Positions 22,732 through 30,464 of a DNA stretch of 64,000 bases are shown here, one piece after another. This stretch comes from Candidatus Binatia bacterium. GTDB lineage: Bacteria > Desulfobacterota > Binatia > UBA12015. Each line of letters starts with the position of its first letter. Positions within the stretch are counted from its first letter, which is position 1. Where the stretch lies: positions 186,001 to 250,000 of the forward strand of contig JAQWRY010000086.1 in the NCBI GenBank assembly GCA_029243485.1, read 5' to 3'. The position numbers and the translations under genes are program-made. The notes under the pieces were generated by a model, which was not told the DNA's origin, ran no database searches, and saw nothing but the letters and a program-made list of their open reading frames with translations.

Positions 22732-23394
22732 ATGGCGTCGAAGACGATGGACGCCGCAACGGTCGTGCTCGTTCGCGATGGCGCCGAGGGACTCGAACTC
22801 CTCATGGTCCGCCGCGATTCGCGGATCGCTTTCGCCGGAGGCCATTGGGTCTTCCCCGGCGGGCGCGTCGACGACGATGACCGCACCGGGTCGGCAGGCG
22901 AGATCCAGACCGCCCGCCGCACCGCCGTCCGCGAAGCTAAGGAAGAAGCCGGTCTCACGTTGGACGAGAACGCCCTCGTCCCGTTCTCCCATTGGACGCC
23001 GCCCGAGATCGCGCCCAAGCGCTACATCACCTGGTTCTTCCTCGCCGCCGCGACGACGGATGCCGTCCTGATCGACGACCACGAGATCCGCGACCACGCC
23101 TGGATGCGGCCCGCCGACGCCCTGGAGCGTCGCAACAGGGGCGAGATCGAACTCAGCCCGCCCACGTGGATTACGCTCGAACAACTCGCGCCGCTGGCCG
23201 ACGTCGAGGATACCCTGCGCTGGGCGAGGCAGAACGAGCCGCAGCGCTTCGCGACTCACGTCGCCATGACCGAAGGCGGAGCGGTGGCCCTGTACCACGG
23301 AGACGCCGGGTACGAGACGTCCGACGCCGATGCGCCCGGCCCGCGGCACCGCCTCTGGATGGTAGCCGACGGCTGGCGCTACGAACGAAGCTAA
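22732..23394 (+). CDS. NUDIX hydrolase, NUDT19-like extended box
   Basis: The 220-aa protein opens with AATVVLVRD and carries VFPGGRVDDDD, then AVREAKEEAGLTL with the metal-binding Glu residues. The Gly-to-REXXEE spacing is longer than the usual 23-residue box, as in NUDT19/RU2 CoA or dinucleotide pyrophosphatases. The following PKRYITWFFLAAA fits that group. It probably cleaves a CoA derivative or nucleotide diphosphate. It forms a pair with the HAD gene. Confidence 0.88.
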   Translation: MASKTMDAATVVLVRDGAEGLELLMVRRDSRIAFAGGHWVFPGGRVDDDDRTGSAGEIQTARRTAVREAKEEAGLTLDENALVPFSHWTPPEIAPKRYITWFFLAAATTDAVLIDDHEIRDHAWMRPADALERRNRGEIELSPPTWITLEQLAPLADVEDTLRWARQNEPQRFATHVAMTEGGAVALYHGDAGYETSDADAPGPRHRLWMVADGWRYERS

Positions 23395-23433
23395 GGGACG
23401 CCCGAGCCGCGAAGCTAAGGGCGCGGCGGCGGG

Positions 23434-24105
23434 TCAGTCCATCTCTTCGGCGTGGCGCTTGCGGGCGATCGTGAGACCGTCGCCCACCGGAAGCATGACA
23501 GTCTCGAGCCGCGGGTCGTCCCGAACCTGGTCGTTCAAGGCGCGGATCGCTTTCGTGCCATCCTGCGTGTTCGTAACGTCGATGATGCTTCCACCCCAGA
23601 GGACGTTGTCGAACAGCATCAATCCGCCCGGCCGCAGCCGCGGCAGCAGATCCTCGTAGTAGGCCGAGTAGTTCGTCTTGTCGGCGTCGATGAAGGCGAG
23701 GTCGAACTGTTCCGAGCGATCCATCTGGTCCAGGGTCTCGAGCGCCGGTCCGATCCGAAGCTCGATCTTGTCGGTGAGGCCCGCAAGCTCGAAGTACTTC
23801 CGGGCGATCGCTGTCCATTCCTCACTGGAATCGCAGCACAGGAGGGTGCCGTCCGCCGGGAGTCCGCGCGCGATCGACAGCGCGCTGTAGCCGGTGAAGG
23901 TACCGATCTCGATCGCATTCCGGGTGCCGGAGATCCGCGTGAGCAGCGACAGCAAGGCACCCTGGTCGGGCGCAATCTGCATCATCGAAATGGGCCCGAG
24001 ACCCTTCGTCTCCTCCACCAGCTTCGCCAGGAGAGGATCCCGATCGCTCCGATGGCCGGACATGTAGGCGTACAGATCGTTAGTCAGCGTTGTGAACTTC
24101 GCCAT
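23434..24105 (-). CDS. SAM-dependent O-methyltransferase (caffeoyl-CoA/catechol type)
   Basis: About 223 aa. The SAM fold shows AIEIGTFTGYSALSIA and LLCCDSSEEW; the divalent-metal site FIDADKTNY and DNVLWGG is characteristic of type-3 O-methyltransferases acting on catechol-like hydroxyls. The substrate is unknown. The ATG at 24105 is used; the frame has an in-frame upstream start at 24144, which would overlap the divergent gene. No clear ribosome site is seen. Confidence 0.9.
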   Translation of the reverse strand: MAKFTTLTNDLYAYMSGHRSDRDPLLAKLVEETKGLGPISMMQIAPDQGALLSLLTRISGTRNAIEIGTFTGYSALSIARGLPADGTLLCCDSSEEWTAIARKYFELAGLTDKIELRIGPALETLDQMDRSEQFDLAFIDADKTNYSAYYEDLLPRLRPGGLMLFDNVLWGGSIIDVTNTQDGTKAIRALNDQVRDDPRLETVMLPVGDGLTIARKRHAEEMD

Positions 24106-24134
24106 GGCTGGTCTTGACCGATACCATTGGGCGA

Positions 24135-24703
24135 ATGAGAGCAAGTCGCCGGCGCCGCTGCGGTCGTGCGCAGTTCACGGCCGCGGCGACCCTCGCGGTT
24201 CTCGCGTGCCGGACTCCGTTCGCGGGTGCCGGCTCGGACGAGCCGGAACCGACTCACGGCGTGTGCGCGACCTATGGCCGCCCGACCAGCGTCGGCAAGG
24301 TTCCCGACGAACTCGAAGAACTCTCCGGGCGCGGTTCCCCCTGCACGGCGAGGCGATGGTCGTCGATCCGAAGACGGGCGTGATCTTCGTGTGGACCAAG
24401 GAGCCGCGCTCGCTGGGCGTCGTGCATCGGCTGGAGGACCTTCGCACGGGCGGCGTCGGCCGAGCGGTCGCGATCAAGCAGATTCACCCCCCTACGGGGA
24501 ACGCCGGCCTCCCCACCGGCGTCGAGGACATCCTCGAAGCTACGCCCGTCCAGGTTCCGGCCCGCATCCAGCGTCAGTCCGAGGCCATCAGCTACACGCA
24601 CGACGGCCGCGGATACGTCTTGGGCACCGAAGGAGCCTCCGGGCCGATCTACGCGGTAGGCTGCGACGACGCAGCGGACGGCAGCTCGCGCTCGTCTTCC
24701 TGA
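24135..24703 (+). pseudogene. Frame-broken exported protein of unknown function
   Basis: The reading frame from the ATG at 24135 encodes a signal peptide (QFTAAATLAVLACRTPFAGA) and about 45 further residues ending ELEELSG, then turns non-protein-like. At about 24320-24350 the sensible sequence moves to another frame: FPLHGEAMVVDPKTGVIFVW, then RLEDLRTGGVGRAVAIKQI, ending YTHDGRGYVLGTEGASGPIY. A one-base indel explains this. The second part resembles a beta-propeller blade set. The last 55 bases overlap the end of the convergent ferritin-like gene. It may be a true pseudogene or an assembly error. Confidence 0.55.
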
Positions 24704-25797
24704 AGCTCACTCAGTACCCACGCCGCGGTGTCCTCTGGCAGGTCGGGAATGCGCGACAGGAAGTCCTCGAGGTCTTCCCCGACGACGCTCGGCGAGAGGT
24801 TCGCGGCCAGCATCTCATGGTAGTGCCCGGCCACACGGTCGCTCAGGAGCCCGCAGCGACGCAGCGTCGGAATCACGAAGCCCTGCACCGGTCCCAGGCG
24901 GCGCTTCTTGTTCTGCTTCGCCAGTATGCCCGGGATCTCCTTGCCGGCCGATTCGAGCAGTGCCGCTGCGTCGAGACCCGCGTTCGTCCAGATCTCGAGA
25001 ACCGAGGCGAACAGCGTCGACGATTTCCGCGCGTCGATCAGCGTGCTCGCAGCATCCAACGCGAAGTCTTCGAGTTCCTCAAGCCGGCTCGCGCTCAGCT
25101 GCGGAACGCAGCGCTCTACGTACTGCACTCCGTACGCGTGGTGACGGGCCTCGTCCCGCGCGACATACGTGAGCAGGTCCTTCAGGAGCGGCTCCTTGGT
25201 GAGGTTGCGCATCTCACGGAAGCTGAAGAGCGCGAGGCCTTCGACGACGATCTGCATGCCGACGAGCTTCTTCAGCCAGTCGCCGGTCGAAAGCGTGTCA
25301 TCCAGCACCTTCTTGAGCGACCCGGCGATCGGCTGAATCTCGTCGAGCTTTTCGATGTACTTTGCGAACACCTCGACGTGACGCGCCTCGTCCATCGTCT
25401 GCGTGGCGGCGTAGAACTTCGCGTCGGTGTGCGGCACGGCGTTCACGAGCTGCGATGCGACCATGAGCGCGCCCTGCTCGCCGTGCAGAAAGTTGCTCAG
25501 GCGAAACGCCGCCGTCTTCTTGGTGATTTCCCGGCGCTTCTCGTCGGGGAGACCCTTCCAATACGAGGTCTCCTGAACGGGCAGTCCGAGGCCGAGAGGC
25601 GTGCTCTCGAACAGGCCCATGTCGATGTCGCGGTCCCAATCGAGATCACGCTCGGAGACCCACTGCGCCTCGGCCGCCTTCACGTAAAGGCGCCGGAGCT
25701 CCTCCACCTCGGGGTCATAGTTCCACTGGTAGATGACCTCGGTCTCGGTCTTGAAGGGGGGCTCTTGGGTCTCGGTCGTGACTCGGAAATCGCTCAT
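24649..25797 (-). CDS. Ferritin-like diiron protein (ribonucleotide-reductase R2/AurF-like)
   Basis: The 382-aa, mostly helical protein has two diiron half-sites: LHGEQGAL with TMDEARHVEVFAKY, then VVEGLALFSF with ARDEARHHAYGV. These ExxH pairs are the carboxylate-bridged iron ligands of R2, R2-like oxidases and AurF-type oxygenases. No tyrosyl-radical assignment is possible from sequence. The ATG overlaps the TGA of the GntR gene (ATGA), so it is under that regulator's promoter and probably responds to the regulator's ligand. Confidence 0.82.
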   Translation of the reverse strand: MSDFRVTTETQEPPFKTETEVIYQWNYDPEVEELRRLYVKAAEAQWVSERDLDWDRDIDMGLFESTPLGLGLPVQETSYWKGLPDEKRREITKKTAAFRLSNFLHGEQGALMVASQLVNAVPHTDAKFYAATQTMDEARHVEVFAKYIEKLDEIQPIAGSLKKVLDDTLSTGDWLKKLVGMQIVVEGLALFSFREMRNLTKEPLLKDLLTYVARDEARHHAYGVQYVERCVPQLSASRLEELEDFALDAASTLIDARKSSTLFASVLEIWTNAGLDAAALLESAGKEIPGILAKQNKKRRLGPVQGFVIPTLRRCGLLSDRVAGHYHEMLAANLSPSVVGEDLEDFLSRIPDLPEDTAAWVLSELQEDERELPSAASSQPTA

Positions 25798-26564
25798 CGG
25801 GAAATGCCTCCGTTTTCGGCGTTGTGCGCGTCGTGCAGCACCGCCTCGTAGATCTGTCGGATGATGCCCTGCAGCTCGCGCACGGCGGTTCCTCGATCAC
25901 CGGTCTCGATCGCCTTCAGGCAGGCGTCGATCGTCGGGAGAAGCCGGGCCGGGTCGCGGCCGTAGCGGCGGCGCGCTCCGGCCATCGGCGGGGCTTCGAG
26001 GAAGCTGCGCATCCGGCGGGCCAACATCTGCCAAACGGTGTTTCGGGTCATGTCGGACAGGAGGACCACGATCTCGCGGAGGACCTCGTGTCGATCCGCC
26101 GGATCGCCCGCGAGCTGGTCCCGCAGACGGCGAAGCTCGTCGAGCTGTTCGGGCGTGTGACGCTCGATGGCGAGCCGCCCCATCTCGAGCAGCAAAGGCG
26201 ACATCACCTCCACCAACTCCGTGAGGAGCGAGAGGTGGATGTGGTCTCCATGGAAGATCATCGAAGGCAACGCGTCGAACGAGGCTTCCGTGCGCGGCCG
26301 CACCGTGACCCCGTCTCCCTGCCGAACCGCCACGAGCCCCAAGCCCTCGAGGACCTTGATCGCCTCGCGAACCGAGGTCCGATTTACCTGGAACTCCTCC
26401 GCCAGCTCGCGCTCCGGAGGGAGCTTCTCGCCGGCCACGAAGCGGCCGTCGAAGATCGCATCCCGGAGCTGATCGGCGACGTCCTCGTGGAGGCGTCGGC
26501 GGGCGGGCGGCTTGAAGGACACTACCTTCGGCGCGGTCTCGTTATTTGCTGGTCCCGTGCCCAA
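25794..26564 (-). CDS. GntR-family regulator, FadR/FCD subfamily
   Basis: About 256 aa, starting at TTG 26564. The winged helix is RRRLHEDVADQLRDAIFDG, KLPPERELAEEFQVNRTSVR, EAIKVLEGLGLVAV. The C-terminal all-helical FCD domain follows (DHIHLSLLTELVEVMSPLLL onward) and should bind a small carboxylate, often with a metal. It is the first gene of a two-gene operon with the diiron protein. A perfect ATTGGT-N3-ACCAAT palindrome 18 bp upstream fits autoregulation. Confidence 0.9.
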   Translation of the reverse strand: MGTGPANNETAPKVVSFKPPARRRLHEDVADQLRDAIFDGRFVAGEKLPPERELAEEFQVNRTSVREAIKVLEGLGLVAVRQGDGVTVRPRTEASFDALPSMIFHGDHIHLSLLTELVEVMSPLLLEMGRLAIERHTPEQLDELRRLRDQLAGDPADRHEVLREIVVLLSDMTRNTVWQMLARRMRSFLEAPPMAGARRRYGRDPARLLPTIDACLKAIETGDRGTAVRELQGIIRQIYEAVLHDAHNAENGGISR

Positions 26565-26581
26565 GATTGATCCAGTGTCTC

Positions 26582-26602
26582 ATTGGTCCAACCAATTGTC
26601 AA
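26582..26602 (-). promoter_or_regulatory. GntR/FCD operator inside a TTGACA promoter
   Basis: ATTGGTCCAACCAAT (26582-26596) is an exact 6-3-6 palindrome matching the TTGGTnnnACCAA consensus of PdhR-type FCD regulators. On the minus strand a perfect -35 box TTGACA (26602-26597) abuts it, so the palindrome fills the spacer; a weak GACACT lies 17 bp further. A bound regulator would block RNA polymerase. This is directly visible; autoregulation is inferred. Confidence 0.75.
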
Positions 26603-26671
26603 CATCCGATCGTGGGAAACGGTGCCCGTTCGACGTCGAACCTGCCCCTGTATCTGTGAAAGCGATCAGGC

Positions 26672-27466
26672 TCAGCGCAGGCCGAGGCGACGGAAGACCT
26701 TGGCGCACACGGTCGGCCGGTCAGTCATGATCCCGTCGACGCCCAGGCCGAGCAGGCGCTCGATCTCATCCACCTCATCGATCGTCCAGACGTGGACCTC
26801 GACGCTCGCGGCGTGCGCCACCTCGACGAACTCCTTGGTGACGAGCGGTTGATCGAGGAAGGTGGGCGGCACCTGGAACGCGATTCCGCGGGGCTGGTAG
26901 TCGCCGAGCCGGCCTTTGGCCCACAGGTCGAGGAACTCCGCCCCATCCTCCAGGGAGGTCCCGCTGCACACGTCGGGTGCCGCGACCCGGATCCGCTCCA
27001 TGATCACGCCGTGCTCCGCTGCGAGCAGAACCTGCTTTCGAGCGGAAAAACGGTCGATCACGGCGAGGACCTCCGCTTCGATCTGCGGCTCGTCCTGCTT
27101 GATCTCGATATTGAGCGGCACGCCCGGAAAGGCCTCGAACACTTCGGCCAGCGTCGGAATCCGAACGCCCCGGCCCGCGAACGACGCCGTGCCATCGCCC
27201 GCTCGGAACTGCGCCCCGGCGTCCAACTCCCGGACCTCTGCGAGGGTCTTGGAACGAACCGGGCCGGTGCCGTCGGTGGTCCGGTCGACCGTCTCGTCGT
27301 GCAGCACCACGACCTCGCCGCCTGCGGTCGCGTGTACGTCCAGTTCCAGGCGATCGGCGCCTGCCGTCATCCCCGCGGTAAACGCCTCGATCGTGTTTTC
27401 CGGCGCCTCGAGAGCGCCGCCCCGATGCGCAAAAAAGCGCGGCTTCGGTCCATCGACGTAGTCCAT
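26672..27466 (-). CDS. Glycerophosphodiester phosphodiesterase
   Basis: The 264-aa protein shows the GDPD signature FFAHRGGALEAPENTIEAF, LELDVHATAGGEVVVLHDET, NIEIK and the closing VHVWTIDEVDEI and GVDGIMTDRP. Catalytic His residues are in HRGG and LHDE. It has no signal peptide, so it acts in the cytosol, as UgpQ does, releasing glycerol 3-phosphate from lipid headgroup remnants. It lies alone, downstream of the membrane protein gene on the same strand with a 37-bp gap. Confidence 0.95.
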   Translation of the reverse strand: MDYVDGPKPRFFAHRGGALEAPENTIEAFTAGMTAGADRLELDVHATAGGEVVVLHDETVDRTTDGTGPVRSKTLAEVRELDAGAQFRAGDGTASFAGRGVRIPTLAEVFEAFPGVPLNIEIKQDEPQIEAEVLAVIDRFSARKQVLLAAEHGVIMERIRVAAPDVCSGTSLEDGAEFLDLWAKGRLGDYQPRGIAFQVPPTFLDQPLVTKEFVEVAHAASVEVHVWTIDEVDEIERLLGLGVDGIMTDRPTVCAKVFRRLGLR

Positions 27467-27503
27467 GAACGACGCCTTAGCCCAGTGCGGGGGAGCAGTC
27501 GAT

Positions 27504-28700
27504 TCAGGAGCGCTGGGTGTGCCAAAACCAGACTCCCCAGGCGTTCACGAGCACGCTCAGGGTCACCAGGCTCGGGAAGAGCCACCGGTTCGAACCCTCC
27601 CTGGGATCGTTGCGCAGGGTGAGCGCGACGATCAGGAACGGCAGGTAGTCCAGGGTGTAGCGGCTGCCGAACTGCCGCCAACCGTCCCAGAAGTAGACCA
27701 TGTAGAGCCCTTGGACGAGCACGCAGCCGGCGATGGCGAGCCACCCCAGAAGCCGGGCATCGGGGGCACGATCACTCCAGCCTCGCCGCAACAGCAGCAA
27801 CGTCGCGGGCGTCGTCGCGAGGAGCGACAAGCCGTGGTCGTCGACCGTCGCGAAGGGCCAGGTCGCCTGGAACGACGGCAGCCGCCCGAAGTACTGGTGC
27901 AGATTCCTGCCGATGTACCGCCAGCTAAACGAGCCATGCTCGGGGTTCAGCAGGGCCTGATTCGCGTGCAGGTAGCCGTTGTCGAGCAGGTCGCCGAACC
28001 GACCGTAGTTGTAGGCGGCGAGAACCAGGGCCGTCAGCGCCAGCGGCAGACCGAACTCGAAGAGGGTCGAGAAGCGAGGCCGGCGGCGCAACGCGAGGAA
28101 GAGAAAGATAGGAGTGCCGAGGAGGGCGGGTCCGCGGCTCGTTGCGGCAAGTGCACAGAACACGCCCAGCAGGAACGGATTCGCATCCCGTGCGGACTCG
28201 AGCCAGGCCAGCGTCAGTGCGGTGACGGCCAGGAGGTGACCCAGCATCCACGTGTTCCCATACTGAGCGGCGAAGAAGTGGACCGTACCCACGCCGAAGA
28301 GAACGGCGCCCCAATTGGCCGTGCTGCGGGCCACGCCCAGCTGGCCCAGAACGAGGCGAATCAGACCAACATTGACGGCGCCGAGCCCGATCGACACTCT
28401 GGCTAGATTCGCGTCGAGTCCCCATGCCCACGCGAAGGGCAGCAGGAACACCGCGGGGAAGGGATCGAAATAGACGTAGGGCTTGCCGTTCGCGAACGCG
28501 AACTCCGTCAGCCAGGATGGGGGATTGGCGATGTACAGCCGACCCTCGAGGAACGAGACAGCGAGATGCAGGTGGTAGTTGAAGAACACGAACGAGCCGT
28601 CGTTGGCGACGTGGTAGGCCCCGTAGGCCAGAGCCGTCACCACGACCGCGTCGACGAGCGTTCGGCCGTGTCGTCCTGTTTCGGCGCTGTCCAGCTTCAT
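27504..28700 (-). CDS. Polytopic membrane protein, GT-C glycosyltransferase-like
   Basis: About 398 aa from ATG 28700, with at least nine hydrophobic segments. The first loop (NYHLHLAVSFLEGRLYI and KPYVYFDPFPAVFL) resembles GT39/GT87-like polyprenyl-sugar transferases, in which an acidic residue in this loop is catalytic. Its C-terminal helix ends in a short tail. The exact family is unclear. It is divergent from a dolichol-phosphate-mannose-synthase-like GT2 only 17 bp away; such GT2 enzymes make the polyprenyl-phosphate sugar that GT-C enzymes use, so the two may work together. Confidence 0.7.
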   Translation of the reverse strand: MKLDSAETGRHGRTLVDAVVVTALAYGAYHVANDGSFVFFNYHLHLAVSFLEGRLYIANPPSWLTEFAFANGKPYVYFDPFPAVFLLPFAWAWGLDANLARVSIGLGAVNVGLIRLVLGQLGVARSTANWGAVLFGVGTVHFFAAQYGNTWMLGHLLAVTALTLAWLESARDANPFLLGVFCALAATSRGPALLGTPIFLFLALRRRPRFSTLFEFGLPLALTALVLAAYNYGRFGDLLDNGYLHANQALLNPEHGSFSWRYIGRNLHQYFGRLPSFQATWPFATVDDHGLSLLATTPATLLLLRRGWSDRAPDARLLGWLAIAGCVLVQGLYMVYFWDGWRQFGSRYTLDYLPFLIVALTLRNDPREGSNRWLFPSLVTLSVLVNAWGVWFWHTQRS

Positions 28701-28717
28701 CACCCGGGGGCCATCCG

Positions 28718-29434
28718 TTGAACTCCGTCTCCACACGGCTTCCGAGCCTCTCAGCCTCATTTCCTGCGCACAACGAGGAAGACAACGTCGAGAGGATGAT
28801 CGGGAGCCTTCTTGCCGCTTTACCGGAACTCGCGGATCGCTTCGAGATCATCGCGGTCGACGATGGCTCGAAAGACAAGACCTTCGAGCGCGCCTCGGCG
28901 ATGGCGAAGGCCGATCCCCGGATCCGTGTCGTGCGACACGAGGTCAATCGGGGCTACGGAGCCGCCGTCTGGACCGGCCTCACCAGCGGCACCATGGAGT
29001 ACGCGTTCTTCACCGACGGAGACCGCCAGTTCGACGTCGCTCAACTCGCGGAACTGATCCCGCTCATCGCGCAGAGCGACGCCGCCGTCGGGTACCGCGT
29101 GAATCGCCAAGACAATGCGATTCGGATCATGAACGCGCATGCCTGGAACTGGCTCATTCGCACGCTCCTGAAAGTGCCCGTGCGCGACGTCGACTGTGCC
29201 TTCAAGCTCTTCCGTCGCGACGCCCTCGAAGACCTCCAGATCAAGTCGGGTGGGGCGATGTTCTCGGCCGAGCTGCTGGCGCGCCTAGTCGCGGCCGGGG
29301 CAAAGATCGTCGAGAACCCGGTCCGCCATCTGCCCCGGGAGAGCGGCGCCTCGTCGGGAGGCAATCCACGGGTGATCGCACGTGCATTCCGGGAGCTGTT
29401 CCAGCTCTACGACGAGCTGCGCGGCTCCAGCTGA
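28718..29434 (+). CDS. GT2 glycosyltransferase, polyprenyl-phosphate sugar synthase-like
   Basis: The 238-aa protein starts at a TTG. It has FPAHNEEDNVERM, IIAVDDGSKDKT, NRGYGAAVWTGL and FFTDGDRQFD, the metal-binding DxD-like motif, as in dolichol-phosphate mannosyl/glucosyltransferases (DPM1 type). VRDVDCAFKLFRRD and the ESGASSG segment are also typical. No C-terminal membrane helices are present, so it is the soluble form. The first in-frame ATG is beyond the catalytic start, which supports an upstream non-ATG start; the gap to the divergent gene is only 17 bp. Confidence 0.85.
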   Translation: MNSVSTRLPSLSASFPAHNEEDNVERMIGSLLAALPELADRFEIIAVDDGSKDKTFERASAMAKADPRIRVVRHEVNRGYGAAVWTGLTSGTMEYAFFTDGDRQFDVAQLAELIPLIAQSDAAVGYRVNRQDNAIRIMNAHAWNWLIRTLLKVPVRDVDCAFKLFRRDALEDLQIKSGGAMFSAELLARLVAAGAKIVENPVRHLPRESGASSGGNPRVIARAFRELFQLYDELRGSS

Positions 29435-29457
29435 GCCCCGCTTCGGCTCCGGAGAGT

Positions 29458-30387
29458 CTAGGAGTTGCCGAGCTCAGGATCGATGACGGCCTTGAAGGCC
29501 TCGAGCGGCTGAGCGCCCGAGAGCCGACGACCGTTGATGAAGAACGTCGGCGTCGAGTTCACGCTGAGTTCTTCCGCTTCCTCGAGGGTCGCGGAGATGA
29601 TCGCAGCGGTCTCCGCGGCCTCGAAGCAAGCCGTGACCTTCGCGACGTCACCGCCGGCCTCGCCAGCGATGGCTAGGAGCTGCTCGGTGGCGGTCGCGAC
29701 TTCGACGTCGCTTTGCCGCGCGAACACCTCACGGTGGTACTTCCAATAGACGTCGTTGCCGCCCTCACGGAAGACGCACAGCCCGATCTCCGAGGCAGGC
29801 TGTGCCCAGGGATGGATCGAGACGAGCGGCATCTGCTTGTAGACGAACCTGACCTTGTCGCCATACTCCCTCAGTACGTCGTCCTTCACGATCGTCTCGG
29901 CACGAGCGCAGAACGGGCATTGGAAGTCGGAGTACTCGACGATCGTCACCTCCGCGTCTTTGCCGCCGAGATACGGGTCGTCCGGCCCGATCGTAATCGA
30001 GTCGATCACCTGGGCGATCGGGTCGACCGTGAGATCGACCGGCGCGACCCGCAGGAACCAGCGACCATCGGCCGAGACCAGGAAGTCGAGTTCCTGCTCC
30101 TGGTCGTCCTTCCAGAGCCGCAGCACGCCTCGCTGGAGCTCTCCGATTTCGGCGTCCTCGACCCGCAGAAGCTCCATGTTCACGTCGCCCGGGATCTGCC
30201 CGCTCGACTCGAAGTGACGGCGGATCCGCGAGACGAGAACGTCGCGATCGATCGCGGCCGCCTCCTCCGCGGCCGCCTCCTCCGCGGCTGGCTCGGCGGG
30301 CGCGACCGGCGAGCGCGTGGGCTCCGAACTCGGGGTGCACGCAGCGAAAAACACGAGAGCCAGGATCCATGCCGGGGTCCGGCTCAT
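29458..30387 (-). CDS. DsbA-like thioredoxin-fold lipoprotein
   Basis: The 309-aa protein has a lipoprotein signal (ALVFFAAC, lipid on Cys17), then an Ala/Glu linker with a near-perfect 15-bp tandem repeat, a small alpha/beta domain (residues about 45-130) and a DsbA-like domain. The active site is DFQCPFCARA, and the cis-Pro loop is NSTPTFFING. It is a membrane-tethered oxidase or isomerase acting on exported thiols. No DsbB is beside it. The N-terminal extra domain resembles the DsbC/PF10411 region seen in other thioredoxin-like lipoproteins. Confidence 0.87.
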   Translation of the reverse strand: MSRTPAWILALVFFAACTPSSEPTRSPVAPAEPAAEEAAAEEAAAIDRDVLVSRIRRHFESSGQIPGDVNMELLRVEDAEIGELQRGVLRLWKDDQEQELDFLVSADGRWFLRVAPVDLTVDPIAQVIDSITIGPDDPYLGGKDAEVTIVEYSDFQCPFCARAETIVKDDVLREYGDKVRFVYKQMPLVSIHPWAQPASEIGLCVFREGGNDVYWKYHREVFARQSDVEVATATEQLLAIAGEAGGDVAKVTACFEAAETAAIISATLEEAEELSVNSTPTFFINGRRLSGAQPLEAFKAVIDPELGNS

Positions 30388-30464
30388 CTGGGGTTCCTCA
30401 CTTCGGGCGGTCCTTATGGGTGAGCCCGCGCACGGTCAACCGCGCCTGCCGCATCTGCCTGGAT

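Noticed and set aside
30236-30300. 15-bp tandem repeat in the DsbA-like gene as a possible regulatory repeat
   Set aside because: It encodes a simple Glu/Ala linker after the lipobox and is explained by the protein.
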